Of a DNA stretch of 64,000 nucleotides, positions 50,534 through 61,093 are shown in pieces (within the stretch, counting starts at the first letter, position 1; every line of letters begins with the position of its first letter). Position numbers and translations under genes: made by a program. The stretch spans positions 2,040,292-2,104,291 of the forward strand of contig NZ_LNYG01000013.1 in assembly GCF_001467745.1 (NCBI RefSeq), written 5' to 3'. The notes under the pieces are model-generated. The model ran no database searches, had not been told where the DNA came from, and saw only the letters and a program-made list of their open reading frames with translations. This stretch comes from Legionella jamestowniensis (GTDB lineage: Bacteria > Pseudomonadota > Gammaproteobacteria > Legionellales > Legionellaceae).

Positions 50534-51019
50534 TTAGAGAATGTTTGCAGCAAATACTTTTCTGAGTAGCTTACAAGCTTCCTGATATATCCCAGGACTA
50601 TTAGATTCCCTTGGGCCACCGATATTCAAAACACGAATAGCGTACTCACTTATCCAAGCTTGGATGGTTTGCACAATCTCATTTTTATTGTTCAGGTTAA
50701 TAATTAAATGAGGTTTTTTTTGAAGTTTAGTGTCTTTAATGGTTAATCTCGTACCGTCTTTTATTCTTTCGGGTAAAGGCCAGCTTGGTACAATAATTAA
50801 GGTCCCGTCTGAATCGCGGATATTTAATAGGGTTCTCTCATCAGGATTGTTGGTGGTAGCTTCTTTCAAAGCAGGGAATTGTTTTAATACGTTAACATTA
50901 TTCTCATCCAGTCCGCCTTTAGGACACCAGCCGCCAATCTCAATACCCATTTCCTTAGCAACAAATAATGCTGCCTGGTCCACACCTGTTTGTCCGCCAG
51001 AGACTATTTTTTCAATCAT
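50534..51019 (-). CDS. Putative molybdenum carrier / YpsA-like Rossmann protein
   Basis: 161 residues. The N-terminal IEKIVSGGQTGVDQAALFVA and GIEIGGWCPKGGLDENN, plus SDGTLIIVPS and RVLNIGGPRESNSPGIY, are the hallmarks of the putative molybdenum carrier family (a SMF/DprA-like Rossmann fold that may bind nucleotides). Activity is unproven in the family. It is convergent with the ankyrin-like gene and lies inside the same repeat-bounded segment. Confidence 0.88.
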   Translation of the reverse strand: MIEKIVSGGQTGVDQAALFVAKEMGIEIGGWCPKGGLDENNVNVLKQFPALKEATTNNPDERTLLNIRDSDGTLIIVPSWPLPERIKDGTRLTIKDTKLQKKPHLIINLNNKNEIVQTIQAWISEYAIRVLNIGGPRESNSPGIYQEACKLLRKVFAANIL

Positions 51020-51088
51020 GCAATATTTCCTGATTTCTTAGAGAAGGTGCTGGGGCATTAACCTAAATCGGTAAGACATAATGAAGTG

Positions 51089-51305
51089 GGTTAGGTCTTG
51101 CAGCGGTTCTTCGCTCAAAGTGGAGTTCACCAAAAGTATTTTAGGCTTCTTTTATAGCTATAAAGCATGCTCACCATACTTTCTTTTGACTTCATTAATA
51201 TAGTGTTAGCCGTGCAAGATTTTCTAACCACGATTATAGGATAGCAAGGTTTAACGCGCTTCACCGTATTAAGATCGTGTTTTAGTGTAAACAAAGAGAA
51301 AAGAT
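51089..51305. repeat. MITE-like repeat, copy B
   Basis: Second copy of the 216-bp element, same orientation as copy A. Its inverted ends are at 51089-51106 and 51210-51229. Conservation is highest in the first 140 bp and in the TTTTAGTGTAAACAAA end. It fills most of the 51020-51487 gap, where no gene is seen. Confidence 0.85.
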
Positions 51306-51487
51306 TGAATAAAAAAAATGTTATAAATTTTTTTTTCTTGCGATATTTTGTATCTCTTTGAATGAACTTGGTTTCTTTAAGCCGCTTTGTTAGGACAAGC
51401 GATTCACTCCTGGTTTATCTCAATTTATCAGTTTTTCATGGTCTATACTTTGACTTACCCCTATTAAATATTAACAAGGAGATAATC

Positions 51488-51664
51488 ATGGACAGGGAAG
51501 ATAAAGAACGTTTCAATCAAAACCAACAAGGCCAAAAAGATAGTCATAACATGGGACAAAATCCCGATGAAAGAAAACAAGCCCCAGGCCAAGGTGGTCA
51601 AAAACAAGGTCATCAACCGGGTGAGGGTCAAAAGAAAGACCAACCTGGTCAATACAAACGTTAA
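51488..51664 (+). CDS. Small Gln/Gly/Lys-rich hydrophilic protein (58 aa)
   Basis: 58 residues starting MDREDKERFNQNQQGQKD, from the ATG at 51488 preceded by AAGGAG. The C-terminal half repeats PGQGGQKQGHQPGEGQ-type units. Upstream in-frame ATG at 51362 lacks support. It is followed by a perfect terminator, so it is likely a monocistronic, well-expressed gene. It resembles the 48-residue protein at 1784 in composition and in the M-G-x-N-x-x-x-x-E/P pattern. Function unknown; likely disordered. Confidence 0.75.
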   Translation: MDREDKERFNQNQQGQKDSHNMGQNPDERKQAPGQGGQKQGHQPGEGQKKDQPGQYKR

Positions 51665-51672
51665 TTCTTGTG

Positions 51673-51700
51673 CCACTAGAAGATTCTTCTAGTGGTTTTT
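51673..51700 (+). terminator. Rho-independent terminator
   Basis: Perfect 10-bp arms CCACTAGAAG (51673-51682) and CTTCTAGTGG (51686-51695) with a 3-base loop, followed by TTTTT. It closes the 58-residue protein gene. Confidence 0.92.
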
Positions 51701-51747
51701 CTCATTTAACTGTCTTAAATCAAGAGAATTATTACACTATTTTTATC

Positions 51748-53082
51748 CTACAGCGATTTAAACTGCCGGCTTAATTGAATGGCCATCTCTAATGATTGTT
51801 CGTAATTTAAACGGGGATCAACCAAGCTGCGATAGGCTCTTTTTAAATCTTCTTCATTTAAACCACGGGCCCCACCAATACATTCGGTGACATTATCTCC
51901 AGTCAACTCAAAATGAACCCCACCTAAGTAGCTGCCCATTTCACGGTGGATAGTAACCGCTTGCTGTAGTTCAGAGAGGATATTGTCAAAATGCCTTGTT
52001 TTAATGCCATCGGGTGTGGTCTCTGTATTGCCATGCATGGGGTCACAAGACCAGGTAATAGGGCATTTAGTTGTTTTTACTGCTTCAATAAGCGGTGGTA
52101 ATAATTTTTTAATGTCTTTTGCGCCTAAACGGGTAATAAGGAGTAATCGCCCTTCTTCGCGCTGTGGATTAAGAATTTTTATGACCTCTGCTAACCATTC
52201 TTTCGTAGCACTAGGCCCAATTTTAATTCCTATGGGATTTTGTATGCCGCGCATGAATTCTAGATGGGCGCTTTCAAGCTTGGCGGTACGCATACCTATC
52301 CACGGTAAATGCGTGGATAAGTTATACCATAGGCCATCATGCAACTGGCGAGTTAGCGCTTGTTCATAGTGAAGATGTAGTGCTTCATGCGAGGTATAAA
52401 AATCGACTTTGTTAAGGTTACTGTCCCGTAAGCCATCAATGGCTTCTATAAAAGCTAACGCGTCAGAAAGCGAGTGCACGATAGCATGGTACTCGTCAGC
52501 CTGGGGGGAATGTTCTACAAATCGTAAGTCCCAGCGGTGAGGATGGTTTAAATCTGCAAAACCTCCATCCAGCAGTGCGCGAACGAAATTAAGGGTCATT
52601 GCCGCACAACTATAGCCTTGAAGCATTAACTTAGGATTAGGGGTACGTGAATCTGCATCAAATTGTTGCGAATTCACTAAATCGCCTCGGTAACTGGGTA
52701 AAGTGACACCATTAATGGTTTCAAAGTCAGAGGAGCGAGGCTTGGCATATTGGCCAGCAATCCGGCCTACTCTAACAATGGGTTTTCGCATCCCATGAAG
52801 CAGGATTAAGCTCATTTGCAATAAAATTTTGAGTTTATTGGTAATAATGTCTGGACGGCAGTCATTAAATGACTCGGCACAATCTCCACCTTGCAAAATG
52901 AATGCCTCGCCTTTTCCTGCTTTAGCAATGGCTTGTTTTAAATGCTTAATTTCTCCACTGGTAACCAATGGGGGTAGTTGGCTTAGTTGCTCAACCACTT
53001 TAGCTAATTGATTTTCATTAGGATAGCTTGCTGCTTGTTCATAAGAATAATTTTGCCAAGAAACTGGCGACCATTCACGCAT
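51748..53082 (-). CDS. Class II (plant-type) DAHP synthase
   Basis: 444 residues. The family pattern is present throughout: EAFILQGGDCAESFND, KPIVRVGRIAGQYAKPRS, LPSYRGDLVN, YTSHEALHLHYEQALTR, NPIGIKIGPSA and CDPMHGNTETTPDGIKTR, and HFELTGDNVTECIGG. It joins PEP and erythrose 4-phosphate in the first step of aromatic amino acid synthesis. The ATG at 53082 (MREWSPVSWQ) has AGAGG before it; a longer frame to 53106 adds a Phe-rich stretch. Confidence 0.95.
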   Translation of the reverse strand: MREWSPVSWQNYSYEQAASYPNENQLAKVVEQLSQLPPLVTSGEIKHLKQAIAKAGKGEAFILQGGDCAESFNDCRPDIITNKLKILLQMSLILLHGMRKPIVRVGRIAGQYAKPRSSDFETINGVTLPSYRGDLVNSQQFDADSRTPNPKLMLQGYSCAAMTLNFVRALLDGGFADLNHPHRWDLRFVEHSPQADEYHAIVHSLSDALAFIEAIDGLRDSNLNKVDFYTSHEALHLHYEQALTRQLHDGLWYNLSTHLPWIGMRTAKLESAHLEFMRGIQNPIGIKIGPSATKEWLAEVIKILNPQREEGRLLLITRLGAKDIKKLLPPLIEAVKTTKCPITWSCDPMHGNTETTPDGIKTRHFDNILSELQQAVTIHREMGSYLGGVHFELTGDNVTECIGGARGLNEEDLKRAYRSLVDPRLNYEQSLEMAIQLSRQFKSL

Positions 53083-53308
53083 AAAAAAGAACCTCTTGAT
53101 TATCAATAATACTGAGTATGCGATGAATGAACAGTTCAGGCAAGTTCTACTTTGATCTTACTATTACATTAAGCAAAATTAATTTTCTTGAGGTAAGGAA
53201 CAGGGTTACCAGATAGACTAGACTTAAAAAGATTACAGTCAAAATTATTCAAAGCCGCTATGATTTAGTGGCAATATCATTAAACTAGGCAAGGGAGTGT
53301 GCTTCGCA

Positions 53309-53336
53309 CTTGAATTTTTGCTAAAAGCCCCCAACT
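53309..53336 (+). promoter_or_regulatory. Sigma-32-type heat-shock promoter of grpE
   Basis: -35 element CTTGAAT (53309-53315), 13-bp spacer, -10 element CCCCAACT (53329-53336), close to the sigma-32 consensus CTTGAAA-N13-CCCCATNT. It lies 30 bp before the chosen grpE start, which argues against the earlier in-frame start at 53297. Confidence 0.75.
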
Positions 53337-53365
53337 ATTGCCATCAATTTATGTGGGAGTGTCTT

Positions 53366-53983
53366 ATGAGCAAAGAAAATAAAAAAAATTGGCATAAAAT
53401 CAAAGAAGAGCATGACTTGGAGGAAGAGCGCTCCTCTGAAGAAGATTTTCTGGAAGATGAAGAGGATATGCTTGATGAGCCTGCACTTGAACACCCAAGT
53501 TATGAATCGCTTGAGGAACAATTGACTGCTGCGGAACAAAAAGCACATGAAAATTGGGAAAAAGCCGCTCGAGCAATGGCCGAGCTGGAAAATGTACGCC
53601 GCCGCGCAGAGCGAGATGTCAGTAATGCGCATCGCTATGGGGTAGAAAAGCTGTTAACTTCATTTTTACCGGTTGCAGACAGTATTGAACAAGCTTTACA
53701 ACTCTCTGAAAAAGAGCAAAACAGCAGTATGCATGAAGGCTTGGAATTAACAATGAAGCTTTTTCTCGATGTATTGGAGAAAAATGGGGTTAAACAGCTA
53801 AATCCTTTAGGTGAACCGTTCAACCCTCAAGAGCATGAAGCAATGTCAATGCAAGAAGCTGAAGGTGCTGCGCCGAATACGGTGTTGGCAGTATTCCAAA
53901 AAGGTTACAAACTCCACGACAGGGTAATCCGTCCTGCCAGAGTGGTGGTTACCAAAACAAAATCGATTGATGAAAAAGCTTAA
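53366..53983 (+). CDS. grpE: Nucleotide exchange factor GrpE
   Basis: 205 residues. Acidic N-terminus, long coiled coil (ESLEEQLTAAEQKAHENWEK, AMAELENVRRRAERDVSNAH) and C-terminal beta domain (FNPQEHEAMSMQEAEGAAP, NTVLAVFQKGYKLHDRVIRP). It drives ADP release from DnaK. The ATG at 53366 has GGGAG upstream and follows the heat-shock promoter. dnaK is 85 bp downstream with its own promoter. Confidence 0.96.
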   Translation: MSKENKKNWHKIKEEHDLEEERSSEEDFLEDEEDMLDEPALEHPSYESLEEQLTAAEQKAHENWEKAARAMAELENVRRRAERDVSNAHRYGVEKLLTSFLPVADSIEQALQLSEKEQNSSMHEGLELTMKLFLDVLEKNGVKQLNPLGEPFNPQEHEAMSMQEAEGAAPNTVLAVFQKGYKLHDRVIRPARVVVTKTKSIDEKA

Positions 53984-54000
53984 GGGCTTTAAAAAAATGG

Positions 54001-54028
54001 CTTGAAATTTACAAATTTCACCCCATAT
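54001..54028 (+). promoter_or_regulatory. Sigma-32-type heat-shock promoter of dnaK
   Basis: A perfect consensus: CTTGAAA (54001-54007), 13-bp spacer, CCCCATAT (54021-54028), 40 bp before the dnaK ATG. Spacing is identical to that of the grpE promoter. Confidence 0.88.
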
Positions 54029-54068
54029 GTGAAACATTGCAACTAGAAAACTATCGGAGCACGAATAA

Positions 54069-56006
54069 ATGGCAAAAATTATCGGAATCGACTTAGGTAC
54101 AACAAACTCCTGCGTAGCGATAATGGAAGGCAATCAACCACGCGTTATTGAAAACAGTGAGGGTCATCGTACCACTCCTTCAATCGTGGCTTATACAGAT
54201 GATAATGAAATTTTGGTGGGCGCGGCTGCCAAGCGTCAGGCAGTGACTAATCCCGATAATACGGTTTTTGCCGTAAAACGTTTAATTGGTCGCCGTTTTG
54301 ATGATCCTATTGTACAAAAAGATATTAAAATGGTGCCCTATAAAATTATCAAAGCAGATAATGGTGATGCATGGGTACGGGTTAAAGGCCAGGACAAGGC
54401 CCCCCCACAAATTTCAGCCGAAGTATTACGCAAGATGAAAAAAACAGCTGAAGATTACCTGGGTGAAGAGGTGAAAGAAGCTGTAATTACTGTTCCAGCT
54501 TACTTTAATGATTCACAACGTCAGGCTACTAAAGATGCCGGCCGTATTGCGGGTCTTGAAGTAAAACGTATTATCAACGAACCTACTGCTGCAGCCCTTG
54601 CTTACGGTATGGACAAAAAACGCGGTGATTCTGTTATCGCTGTGTATGACTTAGGTGGTGGTACCTTTGATATTTCAATTATTGAAATTGCAGAAGTGGA
54701 TGGTGAACATCAATTTGAAGTATTGGCAACCAATGGTGATACTTTCTTAGGTGGTGAGGACTTTGACCTGGCACTAATTGAGTACCTAGCTGCTGAATTC
54801 AAAAAAGATGCTGGTATTGATTTACATTCAGATCCTTTGGCGTTGCAACGTCTGAAAGACGCTGCTGAAAAGGCAAAAATCGAGTTGTCTTCTGCACAGC
54901 AAACTGATGTGAATTTACCTTATATTACTGCAGATGCTTCAGGGCCTAAGCACTTAAATATCAAGCTAACTCGTGCCAAATTAGAGTCATTGGTAGAAAA
55001 CTTGATTGAGCGCTCTATCGAGCCTTGCAAAATTGCATTGAAAGATGCTGGTTTGAATGTTTCCCAGATTAATGAAGTAATTCTTGTCGGTGGTCAAACC
55101 CGTATGCCAATGGTGCAAAAGACAGTACAGGAATTCTTTGGTAAAGAACCACGCAAGGACGTAAACCCTGATGAAGCGGTGGCAGTAGGTGCGGCTATCC
55201 AGGCAGCGGTATTATCCGGTGATGTCAAAGACATTTTGTTACTGGACGTAACTCCATTGTCTTTAGGTATTGAAACCTTGGGTGGTGTAATGACAAAGCT
55301 TATTGAAAAAAATACTACCATTCCAACGAAAGCAAACCAGGTCTTTTCTACAGCCGATGATAACCAAACAGCGGTAACCGTGCATGTACTGCAAGGTGAA
55401 CGTGAGCAGGCTTCTGCGAATAAATCCTTAGGTCGTTTTGATTTAACGGACATTCCACCTGCACCACGTGGCGTCCCGCAAATTGAGGTTATTTTTGATA
55501 TTGATGCGAATGGTATTTTGAATGTTTCTGCAAAAGACAAGGCAACGGGCAAGGCACAATCCATTGTCATTAAAGCTTCTAGTGGATTAAGCGAGGAAGA
55601 AGTTGAAGCAATGGTTAAAGATGCCAAATCCCATGCAGATGAAGATAAGAAATTCAAAGAAATGGCAGAGATTCGCAATCAGGCGGATGCCCTTATTCAC
55701 AGTAGTGAAAAATCCATGAAGGATTTGGAAGGTGAGTTATCTGCGGATGAGAAAAGTAGTATTGAATCTGCTATTGCTGAATTAAAAGAAGCAATGAAAG
55801 GAAATGACAAGGCTCAAATCGAAGAGAAGTTAAAAGTTCTGACCAACGTTTCTGGTAAAATGGCAGAGCGCGTTTATGCTAAGAAAACTGCTGAAACTCA
55901 ATCCCAGCAACAACCTCATGAAACCCAATCTTCCGAGCAGCCTAAACAAGCTGATGAAGGGGTGGTTGATGCTGAATTTGAAGAAGTACAGGACGATAAA
56001 AAATAA
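54069..56006 (+). CDS. dnaK: Chaperone DnaK (Hsp70)
   Basis: 645 residues, full length. All Hsp70 signatures are present: [13 protein letters not shown] (start), [12 protein letters not shown]-equivalent [28 protein letters not shown], the linker [13 protein letters not shown], substrate domain, and a Gln-rich disordered tail ending [10 protein letters not shown]. It is an ATP-dependent folding chaperone working with GrpE and DnaJ. Regulation by the sigma-32 promoter is direct from sequence. Confidence 0.98.
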   Translation: MAKIIGIDLGTTNSCVAIMEGNQPRVIENSEGHRTTPSIVAYTDDNEILVGAAAKRQAVTNPDNTVFAVKRLIGRRFDDPIVQKDIKMVPYKIIKADNGDAWVRVKGQDKAPPQISAEVLRKMKKTAEDYLGEEVKEAVITVPAYFNDSQRQATKDAGRIAGLEVKRIINEPTAAALAYGMDKKRGDSVIAVYDLGGGTFDISIIEIAEVDGEHQFEVLATNGDTFLGGEDFDLALIEYLAAEFKKDAGIDLHSDPLALQRLKDAAEKAKIELSSAQQTDVNLPYITADASGPKHLNIKLTRAKLESLVENLIERSIEPCKIALKDAGLNVSQINEVILVGGQTRMPMVQKTVQEFFGKEPRKDVNPDEAVAVGAAIQAAVLSGDVKDILLLDVTPLSLGIETLGGVMTKLIEKNTTIPTKANQVFSTADDNQTAVTVHVLQGEREQASANKSLGRFDLTDIPPAPRGVPQIEVIFDIDANGILNVSAKDKATGKAQSIVIKASSGLSEEEVEAMVKDAKSHADEDKKFKEMAEIRNQADALIHSSEKSMKDLEGELSADEKSSIESAIAELKEAMKGNDKAQIEEKLKVLTNVSGKMAERVYAKKTAETQSQQQPHETQSSEQPKQADEGVVDAEFEEVQDDKK

Positions 56007-56018
56007 AAAAGGATAGCA

Positions 56019-56057
56019 AGTAAGGCTGGCATCGCGACAATCGATATCAGCCTTACT
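56019..56057 (+). terminator. Stem-loop between dnaK and dnaJ
   Basis: Perfect 10-bp arms AGTAAGGCTG (56019-56028) and CAGCCTTACT (56048-56057) with a 19-base loop that has ATCG/CGAT pairing. No T tract follows, so it may attenuate or protect the dnaK message more than terminate it. This occupies the 160-bp gap before dnaJ. Confidence 0.55.
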
Positions 56058-56167
56058 ACGTCCAAGGCGTATTAGCAGGAAATGAGAATTTTACACTTCG
56101 TTTCTTTTTTATACTTCTATAATGGTAAAATAGACGTTTAACCTTTAAAATTGGTGTTAGAGTTATT

Positions 56168-57292
56168 ATGGAAAAGCAGGATTTATATGAGCTTCTCGGG
56201 GTAAGCCGCAGTGCAAGTGACGCTGAGATAAAAAAAGCCTATCGTAAACTGGCAATGAAGTATCACCCCGATCGTAACTCTAATGACAAGGAAGCAGAAG
56301 AGAAGTTTAAAGACATTCAAAGTGCTTATGCCGTCCTCTCCGACTCGCAAAAACGTGCCGCTTATGATCGTTTTGGACATGCTGGCGTTGATCCTTCAAT
56401 GGGTGGGCATGGTGGTTTTGGTGGCTTTGGCGATGTTTTTGAAGATATTTTTGAAAATATTTTTTCCGGAGGCCGAGGGCGTGGCCAATCCAGAGCTCAA
56501 CGGGGTGCGGACTTACAAGTTAATGTGCAGATGACTTTGGAAGAAGCAGCCCTGGGCAAACAAATTGAAATTACGGTTCCCAGACATGTCGCTTGTCAAA
56601 GCTGTCATGGCTCAGGCGCAAAAAAAGGATCTACTCCTAAAAATTGTGAAACCTGTAATGGGATAGGGCAAGTTCGCATTCAGCAAGGCTTTTTTTCCAT
56701 TCAACAAACCTGCCCAAGCTGTCATGGCGAAGGCAAGGTAATTACTGATCCTTGCAACAGTTGTCATGGACAAGGCCGTGTAAGGGAAAGCAAAAAATTA
56801 ACCGTGAAAATTCCTGCCGGTGTTGATAACGGTGATCGTGTTCGCCTTGGGGGAGAAGGTGAAGCGGGTATAAATGGTGGGCCAGCCGGTGATTTGTATG
56901 TTCAGGTTAATATTAAGGCACATGCCATTTTTGAACGCCATGACAGTGATCTTTATTGTGAAGTACCCATTAGTTTTATGACCGCAGCTTTAGGAGGTTC
57001 CATTGAAGTCCCTACTTTGGAAGGACGTGTTACTTTAAAAGTACCTGGTGAAACACAAACGGGTAAAACCTTCCGTTTGCGTGGTAAAGGCATGAAATCC
57101 GTACGTGGGCATGCAACGGGTGATTTGCTTTGCAGAGTGGTTGTAGAAACGCCTGTTAATTTATCAAAAGAACAGAAAGAATTACTTTCAAAACTTCAGG
57201 ATTCTTTAGATAGCAGTAAAAAAACACACTCACCACGTTCGAGCTCCTGGTTCGACGGGGTAAAAAAATTTTTTGAAGACATGAAATTTTAA
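56168..57292 (+). CDS. dnaJ: Co-chaperone DnaJ (Hsp40)
   Basis: 374 residues, type I. J domain at 1-70 with the HPD motif in [10 protein letters not shown]; Gly/Phe region [13 protein letters not shown]; four CxxCxGxG zinc repeats ([42 protein letters not shown]); C-terminal substrate domains. It stimulates DnaK ATPase and loads substrates. carA starts 87 bp downstream. Confidence 0.97.
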   Translation: MEKQDLYELLGVSRSASDAEIKKAYRKLAMKYHPDRNSNDKEAEEKFKDIQSAYAVLSDSQKRAAYDRFGHAGVDPSMGGHGGFGGFGDVFEDIFENIFSGGRGRGQSRAQRGADLQVNVQMTLEEAALGKQIEITVPRHVACQSCHGSGAKKGSTPKNCETCNGIGQVRIQQGFFSIQQTCPSCHGEGKVITDPCNSCHGQGRVRESKKLTVKIPAGVDNGDRVRLGGEGEAGINGGPAGDLYVQVNIKAHAIFERHDSDLYCEVPISFMTAALGGSIEVPTLEGRVTLKVPGETQTGKTFRLRGKGMKSVRGHATGDLLCRVVVETPVNLSKEQKELLSKLQDSLDSSKKTHSPRSSSWFDGVKKFFEDMKF

Positions 57293-57379
57293 TAAACCTG
57301 CTGTACAATTTAGTATTTTTGTGCAGTTTAGTGCGTCAATGTGAGTGAAGAACAGCGTCGCACTACGAAAGAGTCCTTT

Positions 57380-58513
57380 ATGTTCAATAAATCAGCAATT
57401 TTAGCGCTCTCTGACGGAACTATCTTCGAAGGCTTCTCCATTGGTGCTAATGGTGATTGCGTAGGTGAATTGGTTTTTAACACAGCCATGACCGGTTACC
57501 AGGAAATGCTTACTGATCCTTCCTATGCCAAGCAAATTATTACCTTGACAACAGCACATGTAGGAAATACTGGCTGTAACTCTCAAGACATGGAGTCTTC
57601 TCGTGTGTGGGCGGCAGGTTTGGTTGTTCGCGAATGCTCCTCTTATTCCAGTAACTATCGCGCCGAACATTCTTTGCCGGATTGGTTGAAAAAGCAAGGC
57701 GTTGTGGCAATTGCTGGCATCGACACACGCCAATTAACACTACGATTACGGGAGCATGGAGCGGTTGGTGCTTGCATTAGTACCCATATCCATCAACCTC
57801 ATTTAGCCATTGAAAAAGCAAAATCATTTTCTGGCTTGGAAGGCATGGATTTAGCCTGTGAAGTTTCAAGACAAACGATTGAGCGTTGGCATGAAGGGCG
57901 AGGAAATTGGGGGGATGGCTCTAGACCTAACCAATTTCATGTCGTTGCTTATGACTTCGGTGTAAAACATAACATTCTTCGCATTCTGCACGATAAAGGT
58001 TGTCATGTAACTATCGTACCTGCCAAAACAACAGTGGCAGAAGTCATGGCGTTGAATCCAGATGGAATTTTTTTATCAAATGGCCCGGGAGATCCTTTAG
58101 CTTGTGATTATGCTATTGCTGCAACCCGTCAATTTCTGCAAGATGACATTCCCATTTTGGGCATTTGTCTTGGATTTCAAATTTTAGCGCTCGCCTGTGG
58201 CGCCAAATCAGTTAAAATGAAATTTGGACATCATGGGGCGAATCATCCTGTTATTGAAACCAATGGATCCCAGCGTGTTTTTATCACCAGTCAAAATCAT
58301 GGGTTTACTATTGATGAGTCGTCATTACCTGACTGTTTACAGGTAACGCATCGTTCATTGTTTGATCAAAGTCTGCAGGGTATTCAGCATAAAGAGAAGC
58401 CGGCTTTAGGATTTCAAGGACATCCAGAAGCAAGCCCTGGCCCTCATGATATATTGGTCATTTTTGATCAATTTATTTCAATGATGAAGTCAAACCAACA
58501 AAAGAGGATATAG
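57380..58513 (+). CDS. carA: Carbamoyl-phosphate synthase small (glutaminase) subunit
   Basis: 377 residues. The N-terminal domain ([40 protein letters not shown]) is followed by a class I glutamine amidotransferase with the nucleophile Cys in [16 protein letters not shown] and the His-x-Glu in [12 protein letters not shown]. It hydrolyses glutamine for carbamoyl phosphate (arginine and pyrimidine synthesis). The ATG at 57380 matches the family start; the in-frame GTG at 57341 adds 13 residues. carB is not adjacent: metK starts 1 bp after the stop. Confidence 0.95.
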   Translation: MFNKSAILALSDGTIFEGFSIGANGDCVGELVFNTAMTGYQEMLTDPSYAKQIITLTTAHVGNTGCNSQDMESSRVWAAGLVVRECSSYSSNYRAEHSLPDWLKKQGVVAIAGIDTRQLTLRLREHGAVGACISTHIHQPHLAIEKAKSFSGLEGMDLACEVSRQTIERWHEGRGNWGDGSRPNQFHVVAYDFGVKHNILRILHDKGCHVTIVPAKTTVAEVMALNPDGIFLSNGPGDPLACDYAIAATRQFLQDDIPILGICLGFQILALACGAKSVKMKFGHHGANHPVIETNGSQRVFITSQNHGFTIDESSLPDCLQVTHRSLFDQSLQGIQHKEKPALGFQGHPEASPGPHDILVIFDQFISMMKSNQQKRI

Positions 58514-58514
58514 T

Positions 58515-59663
58515 GTGAGTGATTTTCATGTTTTTACCTCCGAATCCGTTTCAGAAGGCCATCCTGATAAAATCGCGGATCAGATCTCTGACGCCGTTCT
58601 AGATGCCATTTTAGCCAAAGATAAAAGAGCACGTGTTGCTTGTGAAACCTTTGTAAAAACGGGTATGGTTCTGGTAGGTGGTGAAATCACTACCAGTGCT
58701 TGGGTGGACGTTGAGGGCATTGTCCGCGAAGTCATTAAAGACATTGGCTATAATAGCTCCGAAATGGGATTTGACTGGGCCTCTTGTGCTGTTTTAAGTG
58801 CGATTGGTAAACAATCCCCTGATATTGCTCGGGGTGTGGATAATAGCGAAACCCGAATCCTGGGTGCAGGGGATCAAGGTTTAATGTTTGGCTATGCCAG
58901 CAAAGAAACCGATGTCTATATGCCCGCTCCTATTGCTTATTCACACAGGCTTATGGCAAAACAAGCTTCCTTAAGAAAAGACAACAGTCTCCCCTGGCTT
59001 CGTCCTGATGCAAAATGTCAGTTAACCTTAAAGTATGAAGATGGAAAACCCGTTGGTATTGATACCATTGTTTTTTCAACACAACATTCACCAGAAATTA
59101 GTCATAAAGAACTGGTAGAAGCAGTGCGTGAGGAAATTATTAAACCAGTTTTACCTGCTGAATGGCTTTTCCCTCATACGCGTTATTACATTAATCCGAC
59201 AGGTCGTTTTGTTATTGGTGGGCCTCTTGGTGACTGCGGTTTAACCGGTCGAAAAATTATTGTGGATACCTATGGCGGTATGGCTCGTCACGGTGGGGGA
59301 TGTTTTTCTGGTAAAGATCCTTCGAAAGTAGATCGCTCAGCAGCTTATGCGGCTCGTCATGTGGCTAAAAATATTGTAGCTGCAGGCATCGCTGATAAAT
59401 GTGAAGTTCAGGTTTCTTATGCTATTGGAGTCGCTGAACCTACCTCAATTAGTATTAATACGTTTGATACTGGCCGCCTACCTAATGCTGAAATTATCGA
59501 TTTGATTAATACTCATTTTGATTTAACACCCCAGGGAATTATTGATAATCATGATCTGTTGCGTCCTATTTACCGTCAAACGGCTAGTTATGGTCATTAT
59601 GGCCGGGAAGAATTTCCCTGGGAGCGTTTAGATAAGGTCGCTGTTTTGAGTAAGGCTTTATAG
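58515..59663 (+). CDS. metK: S-adenosylmethionine synthetase
   Basis: 382 residues. [20 protein letters not shown] near the start (catalytic His), [12 protein letters not shown] (P-loop-like hexapeptide), and [20 protein letters not shown] with active Lys/Asp residues are all present; ends [13 protein letters not shown]. It makes SAM from methionine and ATP. The start is GTG, one base after the carA stop. AhcY follows at 24 bp, so both ends of the methyl cycle are in one operon. Confidence 0.97.
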   Translation: MSDFHVFTSESVSEGHPDKIADQISDAVLDAILAKDKRARVACETFVKTGMVLVGGEITTSAWVDVEGIVREVIKDIGYNSSEMGFDWASCAVLSAIGKQSPDIARGVDNSETRILGAGDQGLMFGYASKETDVYMPAPIAYSHRLMAKQASLRKDNSLPWLRPDAKCQLTLKYEDGKPVGIDTIVFSTQHSPEISHKELVEAVREEIIKPVLPAEWLFPHTRYYINPTGRFVIGGPLGDCGLTGRKIIVDTYGGMARHGGGCFSGKDPSKVDRSAAYAARHVAKNIVAAGIADKCEVQVSYAIGVAEPTSISINTFDTGRLPNAEIIDLINTHFDLTPQGIIDNHDLLRPIYRQTASYGHYGREEFPWERLDKVAVLSKAL

Positions 59664-59686
59664 CTTAACTATTAAAAGGATAACTT

Positions 59687-61012
59687 ATGGAACATGCGAA
59701 TATGGCGATTAAGCAAACAAGTGAAAACAAAGACTATAAAATTGCTGATTTATCTTTAGCTGCCTGGGGCCGCAAAGAAATTGCGATTGCCGAAACTGAA
59801 ATGCCTGGATTGATGGCTTTGCGTGAAGAATTTGCCAGTCAAAAACCATTAAAGGGCGCGCGCATTGCCGGTTGTTTACACATGACAATTCAGACGGCGG
59901 TTTTAATAGAGACCTTGCAGGCGCTAGGAGCTGAAGTCAGATGGTCTTCCTGTAATATTTTCTCAACGCAAGATCATGCAGCAGCAGCGATGGCTGCAGC
60001 CGGCGTACCGGTATTTGCCTGGAAGGGAGAAACCGAAGAGGAGTATTGGTGGTGTGTGGAACAAACTTTACGTGGACCTAATGGCTGGACTCCCAATTTG
60101 CTTTTGGATGATGGCGGTGATTTAACACTGATCATTCATCAAAAATACCCTGAAATGTTTGCCGATATTAAAGGGGTTTCTGAAGAAACGACCACGGGCG
60201 TGGCCAGACTTTATGAGATGGCTAAGAAAGGTCAGTTAAAGGTTCCAGCCATTAATGTTAACGACTCGGTGACTAAATCCAAATTTGATAACCTCTACGG
60301 TTGTCGCGAATCTTTACTCGATGGATTGAAACGAGCTACGGATGTGATGGTAGCGGGCAAGGTTGCATTAATTTTAGGTTATGGTGATGTGGGTAAGGGT
60401 TGTGCACAAGCATTGCGCGGTCAAGGAGCAACCGTGTGGATTAGCGAAATTGACCCTATTTGTGCCTTGCAAGCTGCGATGGAAGGCTACCGAGTCGTTA
60501 CTCTTGATGACGTGGCTGAGCAAGTTGATATAGTCGTTACCGCCACTGGAAATTATCATGTGGTTACGCATGATCATATGTTGCGCATGAAGCATCAAGC
60601 CATTTTATGCAATATTGGCCATTTCGATTCTGAAATCGATATTCAAAGTTTGCGGCAATATACTTGGGAAAATATTAAACCTCAAGTTGACCACATTATA
60701 TTCCCTAGTGGTAAGCGTTTAATTGTTCTTGCAGAAGGGCGTCTTGTCAATCTAGGTTGTGCAACAGGTCACCCCAGTTTCGTGATGTCAACCTCGTTTA
60801 CTAATCAGGTATTGGCGCAACTTGAACTGTTTCAGCATAGCGAGAATTATGAGAATCAAGTCTATGTTCTACCCAAACACCTGGATGAAAAAGTAGCAAG
60901 ATTACATTTAGCAAGGATAGGAGCCAAGTTGACTAAACTTACTCAGGAGCAAGCAGAGTACCTTGGCGTTTCTATTGAAGGTCCTTATAAATCGGATCAT
61001 TATCGTTATTAA
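59687..61012 (+). CDS. ahcY: S-adenosylhomocysteine hydrolase
   Basis: 441 residues. The substrate domain has [17 protein letters not shown] and [20 protein letters not shown] is bound by [36 protein letters not shown] is the family signature; the C-terminus ends SDHYRY, as in the family. It splits SAH into adenosine and homocysteine, removing the product inhibitor of methyltransferases. Ribosome site AAAGGA precedes the ATG. Confidence 0.97.
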   Translation: MEHANMAIKQTSENKDYKIADLSLAAWGRKEIAIAETEMPGLMALREEFASQKPLKGARIAGCLHMTIQTAVLIETLQALGAEVRWSSCNIFSTQDHAAAAMAAAGVPVFAWKGETEEEYWWCVEQTLRGPNGWTPNLLLDDGGDLTLIIHQKYPEMFADIKGVSEETTTGVARLYEMAKKGQLKVPAINVNDSVTKSKFDNLYGCRESLLDGLKRATDVMVAGKVALILGYGDVGKGCAQALRGQGATVWISEIDPICALQAAMEGYRVVTLDDVAEQVDIVVTATGNYHVVTHDHMLRMKHQAILCNIGHFDSEIDIQSLRQYTWENIKPQVDHIIFPSGKRLIVLAEGRLVNLGCATGHPSFVMSTSFTNQVLAQLELFQHSENYENQVYVLPKHLDEKVARLHLARIGAKLTKLTQEQAEYLGVSIEGPYKSDHYRY

Positions 61013-61015
61013 AAA

Positions 61016-61093
61016 AATAGGGCGGGTCGTTTTGACCCGACATGAAGTCTATGCTTGGTTGCGTTGGGTCGAAACGAACCAACCTACCCTATT
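61016..61093. repeat. Interspersed hairpin repeat after ahcY
   Basis: Outer ends AATAGGG (61016-61022) and CCCTATT (61087-61093) enclose a hairpin CGGGTC/GACCCG (61023-61039) and a second related segment that reads GGTTCGTTTCGACCCAACG on the minus strand. It looks like a REP-type element that may also end the ahcY transcript. The remainder of the gap to 61325 holds no gene. Confidence 0.65.

Noticed and set aside
55094-55678. 194-codon minus-strand frame inside dnaK
   Set aside because: A shadow of a highly conserved coding sequence with no ribosome site.
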